Shown here: piece by piece, positions 1 through 9,787 of the stretch | Layout: each line of letters starts with the position of its first letter | Position numbering within the stretch: position 1 is the stretch's first letter | From: JAXMDS01 sp043777815 | GTDB lineage: Bacteria; Pseudomonadota; Alphaproteobacteria; Rickettsiales; Rickettsiaceae | DNA length: 64,000 nucleotides | NCBI GenBank assembly: GCA_043777815.1 | Contig: JAYWHH010000001.1 | Location: forward strand, 228,479 to 292,478 | Reading direction: 5' to 3' | Position numbers and translations under genes: made by a program | The notes under the pieces: model-generated | What the model saw: the letters and a program-made list of their open reading frames with translations, nothing else | Told to the model about the DNA's origin: nothing | The model's database searches: none

Positions 1-1
1 T

Positions 2-874
2 ATGCGAACTGCATTTTTAAGTATAGGTAAAGCCAGTGGAGAAGAAAGAGCTTTACGCGCTGCTGAAATTGCAATCAATAACCCCTTATCTAATGTTTCT
101 CTAAAAGGAGCAACTTCATTGTTGATTAATATTAGCGGAGGCAACGATCTTACTTTACATGAAATTAATGTAGCTGTTGCTAGAATTTTAGAAGAAAGAG
201 GTGACAATACAATGGATGCTAATATTTTAGTTGGTGCAACTTTTAACGAAAAAATGGTAGAAGGAGAAATTTCAGTGTACACAATAGCAACTGGAATTCA
301 TGATGAATCTGATACATCTAAAAATGATCATAAGAGTCCTTTAAGCAAACTTAAATCTTTTGGTGAAAATTTATTAAGCGCTACCAACGATTCATCACTG
401 CCAAATACTTCTAATAAAAATTCAGGATTACATCCTGACTCAATTAAAGAAAAGCTAAATAAAGATATTAAGCTAGAGGAGGATAAATTATTTGACAGCA
501 ATAAAAGCTTCACTAATAAATCATCTATAGTTCAAAATGAAGAAGTGAAAACTTTTAATAATGATGAAATGTACCAAAATAGAACTAAATATAATAACCC
601 AACTTCTAATACTAAGTTTGGCAATCAACAATTTAATAATCAAACTGGCCCTGGCAATCAAATAAATCAATCGGGAATTGGAAATCAAGCTATGCCGTTT
701 AATAATTCAGTAAATTACAATAAAAATACAGATTTTATTCCTACGCACGAATTTCAAAATTATGAGAATTCAGAAGCGCAGCAAAGAAACAATAAATCAA
801 GAGAAGAATTGAATCAAGTTCAAGATAAGCCCTCATTTCTTAGATATAGGAACAATTTAAAAGGAAATGAATAA
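2..874 (+). CDS. ftsZ: Cell division protein FtsZ, C-terminal part (5' truncated by window)
   Basis: Tubulin-like GTPase that forms the division ring at mid-cell. The visible part is the second half of the protein: the FtsZ C-terminal domain with MRTAF.SIGKASGEERA, then SLKGATSLLINISGG, then ANILVGATFNEKMVEGEISV. The nucleotide-binding domain lies left of the window, and the ATG at position 2 is an internal Met, not the start. Residues from about 100 onward form a long Asn/Gln/Ser-rich linker. The protein ends with DKPSFLRYRNN, which fits the conserved C-terminal peptide that binds FtsA/ZipA-type anchors (canonical D-I-P-x-F-L-R). The stop codon lies inside a 103-bp tandem duplication. Confidence 0.95.
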   Translation: MRTAFLSIGKASGEERALRAAEIAINNPLSNVSLKGATSLLINISGGNDLTLHEINVAVARILEERGDNTMDANILVGATFNEKMVEGEISVYTIATGIHDESDTSKNDHKSPLSKLKSFGENLLSATNDSSLPNTSNKNSGLHPDSIKEKLNKDIKLEEDKLFDSNKSFTNKSSIVQNEEVKTFNNDEMYQNRTKYNNPTSNTKFGNQQFNNQTGPGNQINQSGIGNQAMPFNNSVNYNKNTDFIPTHEFQNYENSEAQQRNNKSREELNQVQDKPSFLRYRNNLKGNE

Positions 875-1072
875 ATTTTTGCTACTTACCACTCATCAAA
901 TTTAATAAAGTCAAGATAATTTAAAAACTGACTCTACTGACTCTACTAACTCTTGTGAATCAAAATTTAATGAATAAATTTATCGCTACTTACAATCATC
1001 AAATTTAATAAAGTCAAGATAATTTAAAAAATGACTCTACTGACTCTACTGACTATTGTGAATCAAAATTTA
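867..1072. repeat. 103-bp tandem duplication covering the ftsZ stop codon
   Basis: Two imperfect copies lie head to tail at 867-969 and 970-1072. Each begins with atgaataaattt, where the first copy contains the real ftsZ stop (872-874), and ends with gtgaatcaaaattta. Inside each copy the string gactctact is itself repeated. The rest of the 875-1168 spacer shows no gene. Confidence 0.9.
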
Positions 1073-1148
1073 TGGATTTTATATATAGCTTTAACTATTC
1101 AAATTGCACTTGAATTTTAATCCTCGAATATATATATTTCTATTAGTA

Positions 1149-1154
1149 TATAAT
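1149..1154 (+). promoter_or_regulatory. Possible -10 box for grpE
   Basis: A perfect TATAAT lies 14 bases before the first grpE ATG. I see no convincing -35 at 16-18 bases. If this -10 is used, the leader before the ATG at 1169 would be very short, which favours the in-frame ATG at 1178. Confidence 0.35.
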
Positions 1155-1168
1155 ACATATCCAATTTT

Positions 1169-1909
1169 ATGTTCCATATGAAATCTGGCGACGAAAATAA
1201 TTCCAAAGACTTTTCTTCTGGATCTTCTGATGCTGATAATACATCCAAAACTATAGATAATTCACAAAATAAAACTACAAAAGAGGAGGAAGCTTACCCT
1301 TCTGTTTTAACGGAAGAAAATCTAGATAATATACGTAGCGCGGCCCAAAGATTAACTTCAGTTTTGGAAGAAAAAGATGCTCTAGTTAAATATTTAGAAT
1401 CAGAAGTTGAAGGTTTATCTAAGAAAAATCGTGAATTTGTTGATAAATTTAGATCACTACATGCGGATTTCGAGAATGCAAGAAGGCGCCATGCTTCTGA
1501 TTTAGAAGGGCTATCTTCCAATATTGTCAAAAATATCTTTAAAGATTTGTTAAATTTATTAGATAACTTTGATCGTTGTAAAAATCTTGAAGATAAAATC
1601 AAATCTGAGATAGAAGAACCAGCTAAAGATTTATCTCAGGATAATCAAGATCATATTTTTAAAAAGGTGCAAAGTTTTTTGAAAGGATTTGACATGATAT
1701 CATATGAAATGCTTTCTGTAATGAAAAAATATCATATTGAGACTATTTCAGTGAAAGTAGGTGATAAATTTGATCTCGAAATACATGATGCCATACAAAC
1801 AATGCCATCTCAAGAACATAAACCTGGTACCGTACTTATGATAATCAATTCTGGGTACAAGTTAAATGACAAAGTATTAAGGCACGCTAAAGTAGTAATA
1901 GCGGAATAG
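1169..1909 (+). CDS. grpE: GrpE, nucleotide exchange factor for DnaK
   Basis: Cytosolic co-chaperone that releases ADP from DnaK. Residues 1-60 are polar and disordered. Residues about 60-120 form the long dimerisation helix, including FRSLHADFENARRRH, a GrpE hallmark. The C-terminal beta domain has the family pattern VGDKFDLEIHDAIQ, KPGTVLMIINSGYKLNDKVLRHAKVVIA. The length of 246 residues is somewhat above the usual 190-210 because of the N-terminal extension and an acidic loop near residues 150-165. The start could be Met1 (1169) or Met4 (1178). The mnhC-like gene follows after 10 bases, so they may be cotranscribed. Confidence 0.95.
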   Translation: MFHMKSGDENNSKDFSSGSSDADNTSKTIDNSQNKTTKEEEAYPSVLTEENLDNIRSAAQRLTSVLEEKDALVKYLESEVEGLSKKNREFVDKFRSLHADFENARRRHASDLEGLSSNIVKNIFKDLLNLLDNFDRCKNLEDKIKSEIEEPAKDLSQDNQDHIFKKVQSFLKGFDMISYEMLSVMKKYHIETISVKVGDKFDLEIHDAIQTMPSQEHKPGTVLMIINSGYKLNDKVLRHAKVVIAE

Positions 1910-1919
1910 AATTTACAAG

Positions 1920-2162
1920 ATGGTTTATAAATTAATATTTTTATTAATGTGGATAAGTTTATACTCAATTTTTGCTGCTAAAACTTATTTAAAACGACTT
2001 ATATATTTAAACATCTTTCAAAGTTCTATTATATTTTTTTATCTATATGCTGGATTTGAAGCTGGAACAAGTGCAATTCCGATAGTTTTGATGTTAACTG
2101 CCATAGTAGTGGGATTTACCAATTTTGCATTAGGAATCACTTTGTTAGATAAAACTAGATAA
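1920..2162 (+). CDS. mnhC: Mrp antiporter subunit C / NuoK-like membrane protein
   Basis: An 80-residue protein with three predicted membrane helices. The last one reads AIPIVLMLTAIVVGFTNFALGI, matching the conserved L-T-A-I-V-I/V motif of MrpC/MnhC and NuoK. In Mrp-type complexes this subunit sits beside the D subunit and takes part in cation/proton exchange in the inner membrane. The next gene is D-like, which supports the assignment. Only C and D are present here; the A, B, E, F and G subunits are not in the window. It could be read as a NuoK paralogue, but the absence of other nuo genes argues against that. Confidence 0.8.
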   Translation: MVYKLIFLLMWISLYSIFAAKTYLKRLIYLNIFQSSIIFFYLYAGFEAGTSAIPIVLMLTAIVVGFTNFALGITLLDKTR

Positions 2163-2211
2163 AGATACTTTATATTAGTAGAATTAAAGATATATATTTC
2201 ATCATTAAACT

Positions 2212-3693
2212 TTGTACAATCTTGGTATTCTGATTTGGACTCTTCCTATTTTTGGAGCTTTGGTAATGTTATTGATATATAGCTTACATAGTTTGAAAAA
2301 ATATCAAAAAACGGAATTTTTACATGACTTTAATTACTGGTTATCAATTTTTATATACGTTGCTTGTTATTTTATAACATATATCTCCATTGAAGAGATT
2401 TATTGGTTAGGCAAATGGAAGAATGTAGGCATCTCAATAACTTTGGACAATTTAGAATTGGTCAGGTATGTTTCTTTAATATTTGGTGGATACATCTACA
2501 TTATGCGTGCAAAAATTAAATTTTTGTCAAATGAAATCTTGTATCCATTATTAATGACACTATATTTCAGTATAGTTTTAATGTTATTTTCTAATGATGT
2601 TTTCAATTTTTTTGTTAGCTGTGAGCTTGGTGGAGTAACGGTTTATATACTTTCTACTTGTAATTTTGATAATAAAAAATACATTAAAGAAAATTCTACT
2701 AAATCATTTGATTTGTCTAAGGATATTGATAAGAAAATCAAATTAGGAGCATTAAATTACTTAATATATGGAAGCATAGGCTCTGGATTTATTTTGCTAG
2801 GTATTGGATTTTTGATTCTAGATTGCCATAGTTTTGTTTTAACAGAATTAAATTCTGATTTAACTAGAGGTCTAGTGTTATTAATCGTTGGTTTATTTGT
2901 GAAACTAAATATTTGGCCATTAGATTTTATTGCCAATAAAGCATATTCCAAGCTAGATAATTTAACTTTAGTGCTTATTCAAGGTGTATATTTTATTCCT
3001 TTTAGCGCTTTTTTGTATAAATTAAACTTGCAGAATTTGTTATTAAATATAAGTGACTTCATTTGCATAGGTATTTTTCTAAAAATAATTCAAGATTATC
3101 TAAAATCAAGAAATAAAGCTATAAACCTAAAAGAAACTCTAATTAACTACATGGTCTTTAGTAACTTTATTATAATTTTAGCCACTAGCTTAAGTAAAGA
3201 AAAGTTTATTTATTATCTCATTTGTGAATCCTTGAGCAAAATATTTATCTTTTTGGCTCTAGAAACAACAGCACAATCAAAGATATTAAGGTTTAGTTTA
3301 ACATATTATGTTTTATGTGTTTTAAACAGCCCTTTAACTAGTATATTTTGGGCAAAGATAGATATCTTGCTATTAAATATAACTAAACAAAATTATTATT
3401 TACCTGTTTGCATATCACTTGGCAGTTTTTGGTTTGGATTTTCAATATGGCAATTAGTCAAATATATAATTTTTAATGAAAAGAAATCAACTATTGAGCA
3501 AATTTTGGATGACACTTCATCTAAACAATTAAGCCCTGATTCATTGTGGAAAATTAATCTTATTGGCAAATCTTGTGACTTAAATCACAATGTAGATAAT
3601 TTAAAAGGCATGAAAACAGTAACTTTTAAAATAGAATTAGCAATAGTGCTCATCATTTTAAGTCTCATTTTATTACAGACAACTTATAATTGA
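2212..3693 (+). CDS. mnhD: Mrp antiporter subunit D / NuoN-M-like proton channel protein
   Basis: A 493-residue inner membrane protein with about 13 hydrophobic helices, of the proton-conducting NADH dehydrogenase/Mrp family. The conserved acidic helix SCELGG (about residue 140) and the lysine helix GLFVKLNIWPLDF (about residue 235) are the expected half-channel residues. The start is a TTG at 2212, because an in-frame TAA lies just upstream at 2206-2208. A polar loop near residues 430-465 is unusual for the family. The stop overlaps the TTG start of the next gene by four bases (ttga), so coupled translation with virB6 is likely. Sequence divergence is high; family membership is clear but the exact subunit is less so. 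Confidence 0.75.
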   Translation: MYNLGILIWTLPIFGALVMLLIYSLHSLKKYQKTEFLHDFNYWLSIFIYVACYFITYISIEEIYWLGKWKNVGISITLDNLELVRYVSLIFGGYIYIMRAKIKFLSNEILYPLLMTLYFSIVLMLFSNDVFNFFVSCELGGVTVYILSTCNFDNKKYIKENSTKSFDLSKDIDKKIKLGALNYLIYGSIGSGFILLGIGFLILDCHSFVLTELNSDLTRGLVLLIVGLFVKLNIWPLDFIANKAYSKLDNLTLVLIQGVYFIPFSAFLYKLNLQNLLLNISDFICIGIFLKIIQDYLKSRNKAINLKETLINYMVFSNFIIILATSLSKEKFIYYLICESLSKIFIFLALETTAQSKILRFSLTYYVLCVLNSPLTSIFWAKIDILLLNITKQNYYLPVCISLGSFWFGFSIWQLVKYIIFNEKKSTIEQILDDTSSKQLSPDSLWKINLIGKSCDLNHNVDNLKGMKTVTFKIELAIVLIILSLILLQTTYN

Positions 3694-6104
3694 ATTTTAT
3701 CATTCTAATGAATGTATATTTACAATTTTTGTTTGCAATAGTACTCAATATTAGCTTTTTTAATATCAATAAAGCTGACTTAGATAATAATACTTTAGCA
3801 GATCATCTTAAGAGGGAAATAACAATAAAAACAAAAAACAATATTAAGTATTTTTCTTATCAGAATCGCGATTTAAGTAGTCATCTGCTTATTGAAGACG
3901 TGGCACCTTATGCAATTAATCTGACAGTTAAAGAGGAGTATGATAAAAAACTACTTATGATGACGACATCTTATGGTTTAAAAGAGATAGGATCATTTAA
4001 ATTGGAATCCAAGCCAGATGAAAAGAAGTTTGATGGAGCTTTTGAAGAGATATTGGGCAATATCTCAACAAGTGTAAAAAATAAAATTTTTAAATCCAAT
4101 AAAGACAGTGACTTTCTAAGATTTGATAATCTGATATCAAAAGTAAAGTATTTTGTATACCTATGCTTGTTAATATATATTATGGTTTTTGGTTTTAAAC
4201 TAGCGGCAGATGGCAAAGTTGGTGAATTTTGGCTTTTTGCTCTAAAGATGGTAGCAGTTTTACATTTCTCTACTGGAATAGTGCCTAATGTATACGACAA
4301 TGGTATCTTTTCGATCTTAGATCAAATTATTTCCATGATAAATGATATTGTAAGTTACATAATAGGGGAAAAAAATATTGCAGGTAAAGCTCCATTTGCT
4401 GGAGTATTTAAGGTTTTGGAGTCTGAATTCCTTAATGCGATGACAGGTAGTAAAAAAAGTTGGTTTTCATTTACTGTTCTTGGTACAGGTATTGATATTA
4501 TTCTAACTTTCATTGCTGTAATTATGACATTTCTAATGTTTATTGATATAGCTAAAATTTACCTTAGCAATTTACTGTTGTTATATTTCTTAGCTTATAT
4601 TTCACCAATTTTTATACCTACTCTACTAGTCGATAATTTGAAAAAATATTTTAATCAATGGCTAAATTTTGGAACTGGCGCATGTTTACAATTAATAGTT
4701 ACTGCATTTTTTGTAAAGTTTTCTATGTTTTTAATCAAATTCACATACAGTCCGCATGAGATATCAGACTTTGGTGATAGTAAGATTTGGGCCAGTTTTG
4801 TTTTAACTACTGTTGTGTTTTTTATGTATAGAAACATAATTTATACCGTAATACCTGATTTAGTTAGTGGTCTTAGTGTCAATCCTGTTAATTTTGCAGC
4901 AAAAGAATCCCCCAAAAAAGATGAAGCTCCTAGTATTAGCATCAGCTCTGGTGCTGAAAATGCTTCGGATATCAGTGATAAAATTGGCTCTGATAAAAAT
5001 CCAATAGTAAATAGGCCGAGTATTAGTTCGCCAAATTATGATAAAGTACCAGATGCAGGCTTGAGGCCTCGATCTAATACAGCGCCTAATTTAAGCAATA
5101 GTACAGATGATATTGATTCTAGCCCTAGATCTAAAACAGATATTAATGATTTGAAATTAGAATCAGGTAGTAAAAGTAATTCTTTGGACAAAGATCAAGG
5201 CTTTGAATCGGAATCAGGTAAATTATTTAAAGATAAAAGCTCTGAACCTAGATTTGACCCATTATTTAAAGATGATGACGTAAAACAAAGATCTAATACA
5301 TCACTTAGTAAAAATAAAATAACTGATATTGACATGAGGTCAAACTTAGATAGTATGAAGCCTAGGTTAGGATCTGTAAGGCCAACATTAGCTGATGTGA
5401 AGCCAAGATCAGATAATGTGCAACAAAAATCTAATAAAATAGATTTGAATTCGAGTGAAAATTTAGTCAATTCTAGTAAATCTGGATCTAGTTCGTTTTC
5501 AGATCAAAGTATATCCAATTCTAGTAGATCTGGATCTAGTTCCTTTTCAGATCAATATGACGCTAGGAGCTTGAACAGTAGTCCGCGTAATTCTTTTTCA
5601 GAAAAAAGCAGTAATCAAGACGCTAATCGTTTAAGCAATTTAAGCCAATCTTCTGATCGCGTCAATGTTCAAGGGGCAGGATCTGAAATGAATAGAAGTG
5701 GCAATGGGGGCAACTCAAGTCAAGCTTCTGGACAAAGTAATGATCAGAGGCAAAGTGTCTCAAGGGGAAGCGGTATAGTTACAAATGCAGCATCGAATAG
5801 AGAAAGTGAAAATTCTGATATTTCCAATATGTCCGGTAGAAGAAGTGTAAACTCTGATATGAATGATGAGTTTGATGCAGTTTCTAATATGGGCAATAGC
5901 TCTAGAAGACAATCAATTGATTCAATTGATTCATTTGATTCAATCAAAAATAAAACTTCAGATAGTAAGCTAGATAATAAGCTTCCGGACAATAAGCCAG
6001 ATAATAAGCTTCCAGACAATAAGCCAGATAATAAGCTTCCTAATAATAAACCCATTGATATCAAAAGACAATCAATTAAAGGCTCAGAAAGTAATGAGGA
6101 CTAA
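3690..6104 (+). CDS. virB6: VirB6/TrbL-family type IV secretion channel protein with long disordered tail
   Basis: Polytopic inner membrane component of the type IV secretion system, expected to help pass substrates across the inner membrane. Residues 1-30 look like a signal peptide or first helix. Residues 30-150 are a hydrophilic periplasmic-type segment. Residues 150-395 hold about six helices with the family feature KYFNQWLNFG after two closely spaced helices. Residues 400-804 are Ser/Asn/Asp/Lys-rich and disordered, ending in repeated LPDNKPDNK units. Rickettsiales VirB6 proteins commonly have such large extensions. The start is either TTG at 3690, overlapping the upstream stop, or ATG at 3708. 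No other virB gene is nearby. Confidence 0.85.
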   Translation: MNFIILMNVYLQFLFAIVLNISFFNINKADLDNNTLADHLKREITIKTKNNIKYFSYQNRDLSSHLLIEDVAPYAINLTVKEEYDKKLLMMTTSYGLKEIGSFKLESKPDEKKFDGAFEEILGNISTSVKNKIFKSNKDSDFLRFDNLISKVKYFVYLCLLIYIMVFGFKLAADGKVGEFWLFALKMVAVLHFSTGIVPNVYDNGIFSILDQIISMINDIVSYIIGEKNIAGKAPFAGVFKVLESEFLNAMTGSKKSWFSFTVLGTGIDIILTFIAVIMTFLMFIDIAKIYLSNLLLLYFLAYISPIFIPTLLVDNLKKYFNQWLNFGTGACLQLIVTAFFVKFSMFLIKFTYSPHEISDFGDSKIWASFVLTTVVFFMYRNIIYTVIPDLVSGLSVNPVNFAAKESPKKDEAPSISISSGAENASDISDKIGSDKNPIVNRPSISSPNYDKVPDAGLRPRSNTAPNLSNSTDDIDSSPRSKTDINDLKLESGSKSNSLDKDQGFESESGKLFKDKSSEPRFDPLFKDDDVKQRSNTSLSKNKITDIDMRSNLDSMKPRLGSVRPTLADVKPRSDNVQQKSNKIDLNSSENLVNSSKSGSSSFSDQSISNSSRSGSSSFSDQYDARSLNSSPRNSFSEKSSNQDANRLSNLSQSSDRVNVQGAGSEMNRSGNGGNSSQASGQSNDQRQSVSRGSGIVTNAASNRESENSDISNMSGRRSVNSDMNDEFDAVSNMGNSSRRQSIDSIDSFDSIKNKTSDSKLDNKLPDNKPDNKLPDNKPDNKLPNNKPIDIKRQSIKGSESNED

Positions 6105-6264
6105 CAATAGAATGTTTTCAGGTGACAGAGTGCAGATATTATTTAATACTTTAATATATTGAACTTTTAAAAATCGCATGTTTTCACAACTGCACTTAAA
6201 TAGTAAAAAAATAAACAAAGACTTAGTCTAGAGCTTCAAAGCTTTTTATATTGTAAAAAATGCC

Positions 6265-6546
6265 ATGTCTCCTGAGACATACAAACATATTATAGATAAC
6301 AATCTAAATGCTGACCAAGCTAAGTCCTACATAGAGAAACAATATGAATGTCAAAGAAGAAATGCTAAATCACTTGGATCCAATGCTGCGTTTGTGCCAT
6401 TTGCCTCAGTGTCACTCAATTATATATTTAATGAAACTTTCAATGCTGGTTTGAAATTTACTTATTCACCTAAAGTTGAAGGATTTGGATCAATTGGCGG
6501 CTTCCATATTATTTTTTCATACGTCTACTTGGGCTTCGAGTTCTAA
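6265..6546 (+). CDS. Outer membrane beta-barrel fragment
   Basis: A 93-residue ORF. Its second half reads as amphipathic beta strands (FVPFASVSLNYIFNE, FNAGLKFTYSP, FSYVYLGFEF) and ends in an aromatic residue, as C termini recognised by the BAM machinery do. There is no signal peptide, and an in-frame stop lies just upstream (6229-6231), so this is most likely the 3' remnant of a larger porin or surface-antigen gene. Whether it is expressed cannot be told. Confidence 0.5.
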   Translation: MSPETYKHIIDNNLNADQAKSYIEKQYECQRRNAKSLGSNAAFVPFASVSLNYIFNETFNAGLKFTYSPKVEGFGSIGGFHIIFSYVYLGFEF

Positions 6547-6602
6547 ATAACTCTTAATATGATAGGTATACTTAGCATAAAATATTCTTTTATATCCTAT
6601 AC

Positions 6603-9527
6603 ATGAAATCTGTTTACTTATTTGGACGGAAGAACCATAAACTTAATGAATTTAATTTCAATGCCTTTGATCAAATCTGCGAAAAATCTTCTGATAATAA
6701 TGGATTGTTAGAACTTGGAATACATGTACTACTTAATGAGTTGGGAATTTCGAACGGTAAACTGAAAGATTCATTATGTAATTATTCAATAATTTTGCCA
6801 ACTTTAATTTCATGCAGTTATTTCAACTCCCTTATTGTAAATAGTGTGAATAATGGATTTTTACCAAAAATACATACGTTTAAAACTTTAATAAGTAATT
6901 ATGCCTACTTAGCTGATGCTAAGTATTGTTCATATCAGGAACTATCTACATTAATTAATATATTGAATAAGATTCAATTTTTTAGTAAAGTAAAAGCTTC
7001 TGGCAATATGATTAGCGTTGCTAAGGTTGTACTTGATATTTTTGAAAAAAAGTCTTCACTTGGATTGCAAATAGAAGATTTGAAATCATTATTTGTGTAC
7101 GAATATCCAGAACATTTTGAATGGCTGCTTAATGTTATACAAGATTTAGAAATAGATCTAGAAAAATATTTAGCAATGAAGAATTGTCTTCCGTCAACTA
7201 AATTTCAAAAACAAGTATTGTCTAGAATAAATCATGGTAAATACTTTCTAATTGGAGGTATATATTGCAATAATTCAATAGTTGAATTTATAAAAAAAAA
7301 TAATACTACAATTTTATTTGAGGTGTCTTATAATCAAGATAATTTAGAAGAAAAGATTCATTATTCAAATTTTAGTCCAAATGTTAAAGCTCAAGATTAT
7401 AAGGCTCCGGATTATAAAGCCCAGTCAAATAGATCACAAGATAATATAATTTATCAAAATCTAAAAAAAGCTATATTGATAGAAAACGAAACAATAACAA
7501 ATAAAATAGTAGAAAAAATATATACCAACAAAGCTTTAAGCTTCTATATTAGCAACTTGTTGAATTGTAAATTTCAGTCTCCTGTTATTGACTATTTTGA
7601 ATTGAATCAATTAGCTAATCCAAAATTAGACTATAATGCTAATCAAAATCTTCAATATTTCGAATTTGAAACCCTGCACCAAGAAATTAATTATATTATT
7701 GAAAATATACGTAATACAGCAGAAAAAAGTTTAAAAATTGGCATCTTGGCAAGAGATTCAAAAACTTTTCGATTGTTAGTTAGGAAGTTAGAATCTGATT
7801 CAATTTCTTTTAAGTTAGAATCCTCAATAGACCTAAGAAACAATTCTATTATTGAGCTAATACGCTCCATAATGTCACTTGCGCATAAATTTTCTTTAGC
7901 TAAAGTTCTCTTTATTTTAAAAAATAAACATTTTCTTTATAACTTAAGTGAGCTTTATTGTAATAAAGCAACCCATAAGCTAAAAATACTAGAAATGGAG
8001 CTTAGTATCAGAAAAAACTTTATTCATGATGAAATATCATGGTTGAATTTAGTGAAATCAATGGAATTTTCTGAGATTTTAACTCTATATTTTAATTTAA
8101 AGAAGCTTGGTATTATTAATACTTCAAAAGAATTTTATCGTAAGTTTATAATCTTGATTAGCAATTATTTTCCATGCTTATGTAACAATGCTGACTTTAT
8201 AGAGATACAAATGAAAATTCAATTGATTTGCAAGACATTAAAGCGTACACATAATATGAAAGATCTATTGATTTATTTACTAGATAATATATCTATGAAA
8301 TATGATCAAAATCACAAAACACCAATAGATTTTGACCTTATGAATTTTGAAAAAATCAAATCTGAATCCATTGTATATATTTTTGATAGTTTTGAATCTA
8401 TGTCTATGTTTCATCTTGACAAGATTTTCATAACTAACTTTTATTCTGGCAACGAAATAAGAACTTATTCAACCACCTTCTTGCCAACTAAAATTTCTGA
8501 AGGATTGCTGTTTGCTTATGACAAATATATGGATATGCATTTTTTACAAAATATTTTTAATAAAAAACAAATAGTACTAACTAAAAGTCAAAAAAAAGAT
8601 GGTGCCTATACTACTAAATCTAAATTAGTTCTGAATTTAGAAATGCAAAAAGTGCAGTTAGATAATAAATTACAAAATTGTAAGAAGGATTACAACTCAT
8701 CATCAATTGTATTGCAAAGTATATGCTTGCCAAAAGTTTTATACGCCACTCATTTACAAAAAATACTAAATGATCCGTACAGTTTTTACGTCGAAAAGAT
8801 ACTTAAATTGACCAGAATTAATGATATAGACTCCCTTCCATCTTACTCAGAATTTGGTTCATTGGTTCACAAGTGTATAGAAGTGTGCTCAGGTTCACAA
8901 AATTTAGATTTATTATTTGAAGAAATGCCGACTTACATTAACAACATGTGGAGCAATAATATAACAAAAATTGTAAATGAAGTAAAGAAATTTCATGATA
9001 AAGAATCTTTTTTATATCAAGATCATGATAGAAAAATAAAATGTGAGCATGTAATAGGCACTATATTAAACCATAAGAATAATCAATTCGAATTAAAAGC
9101 AATTGTGGACCGAATAGAAGAGTTTTTGGGGAAGTTTGACTGTCGAAAAAAAATAATTCTTTTTGATTATAAAACAGGAATTTGTCCAACCTTAGGACAA
9201 GTTACTAAGTTTGTTTCTATACAATTGTTGGTGTCTTGTTTTATAACAATAATAAATACTGTTATTTCTTTAAAGCCAGAATATCTAGTTAATGAAACTT
9301 CATCTCCAAAAGAAATATGGAACATATTCAGTATGAATCATGAAATTGAGCTTCAATATTTAAAACTAAGCACTAGAGTAAAGATCAATAGAGTGCAGCT
9401 CAAGATAGATGAAGAAATTTTTACTAGATTTTTCTACTTTTTAATTGATTTATTAGACAAATATACTCTAATGAGTCATGATGATTTTAGAAATTCTAAT
9501 CATGAAAGATATAAAGATATTATTTAA
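6603..9527 (+). CDS. addB: AddB-like double-strand break repair protein with PD-(D/E)XK nuclease domain
   Basis: A 974-residue protein close to the usual alphaproteobacterial AddB size. AddB pairs with AddA in the helicase-nuclease that processes broken DNA ends for RecA. The C-terminal nuclease domain shows the RecB-family order: LNDPYSFYVEKIL, then a GSLVHKCIE motif, then KAIVDRIE, then IILFDYKTG (about residues 851-859; D and K are the catalytic pair), then a Q-L pair in FVSIQLLV. The N-terminal two thirds is a divergent helicase-like region without a Walker A motif, as in alphaproteobacterial AddB. addA is not in the window. The gene ends about 170 bases before tRNA-Ser. Confidence 0.85.
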   Translation: MKSVYLFGRKNHKLNEFNFNAFDQICEKSSDNNGLLELGIHVLLNELGISNGKLKDSLCNYSIILPTLISCSYFNSLIVNSVNNGFLPKIHTFKTLISNYAYLADAKYCSYQELSTLINILNKIQFFSKVKASGNMISVAKVVLDIFEKKSSLGLQIEDLKSLFVYEYPEHFEWLLNVIQDLEIDLEKYLAMKNCLPSTKFQKQVLSRINHGKYFLIGGIYCNNSIVEFIKKNNTTILFEVSYNQDNLEEKIHYSNFSPNVKAQDYKAPDYKAQSNRSQDNIIYQNLKKAILIENETITNKIVEKIYTNKALSFYISNLLNCKFQSPVIDYFELNQLANPKLDYNANQNLQYFEFETLHQEINYIIENIRNTAEKSLKIGILARDSKTFRLLVRKLESDSISFKLESSIDLRNNSIIELIRSIMSLAHKFSLAKVLFILKNKHFLYNLSELYCNKATHKLKILEMELSIRKNFIHDEISWLNLVKSMEFSEILTLYFNLKKLGIINTSKEFYRKFIILISNYFPCLCNNADFIEIQMKIQLICKTLKRTHNMKDLLIYLLDNISMKYDQNHKTPIDFDLMNFEKIKSESIVYIFDSFESMSMFHLDKIFITNFYSGNEIRTYSTTFLPTKISEGLLFAYDKYMDMHFLQNIFNKKQIVLTKSQKKDGAYTTKSKLVLNLEMQKVQLDNKLQNCKKDYNSSSIVLQSICLPKVLYATHLQKILNDPYSFYVEKILKLTRINDIDSLPSYSEFGSLVHKCIEVCSGSQNLDLLFEEMPTYINNMWSNNITKIVNEVKKFHDKESFLYQDHDRKIKCEHVIGTILNHKNNQFELKAIVDRIEEFLGKFDCRKKIILFDYKTGICPTLGQVTKFVSIQLLVSCFITIINTVISLKPEYLVNETSSPKEIWNIFSMNHEIELQYLKLSTRVKINRVQLKIDEEIFTRFFYFLIDLLDKYTLMSHDDFRNSNHERYKDII

Positions 9528-9661
9528 ACTTGCGTGCGGATATATCTATTAACATTATCTTTTGCCATGTGTAGGGTTATTCATATGCGCACGATTTCAT
9601 ATGTAGACTTGCATTACAATACAGTACAAATAATATATTTTGTAGAGCATCATGGAAAATT

Positions 9662-9689
9662 TTGAGTCATCTAAGCTTTATGATATAAT
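9662..9689 (+). promoter_or_regulatory. Promoter of tRNA-Ser
   Basis: A -35 TTGAGT at 9662-9667 and a perfect -10 TATAAT at 9684-9689 are separated by 16 bases. The mature tRNA begins 10 bases after the -10 box, leaving almost no leader. Confidence 0.7.
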
Positions 9690-9699
9690 TCGATTTATA

Positions 9700-9787
9700 G
9701 GGCAGATGGTCGAGCGGTTTAAGGCACCGGTCTTGAAAACCGGCGTACGTTTGTAGCGTACCGTGGGTTCGAATCCCACTCTGCCCG
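9700..9787 (+). tRNA. tRNA-Ser (anticodon TGA)
   Basis: An 88-base class II tRNA. The acceptor stem gggcaga/tctgccc has discriminator G. The anticodon stem ccggt/accgg holds the loop cttgaaa with anticodon TGA. A long variable arm (cgtacg..., hairpin with tttgtag) is typical of serine tRNA. The T arm is gtgggttcgaatcccac. CCA is not encoded. Confidence 0.97.

Noticed and set aside
5744..6064. Minus-strand frame with LLSGLLSGSLL repeats opposite the virB6 tail
   Set aside because: It is the antisense reading of the LPDNKPDNK repeat and has no other support.
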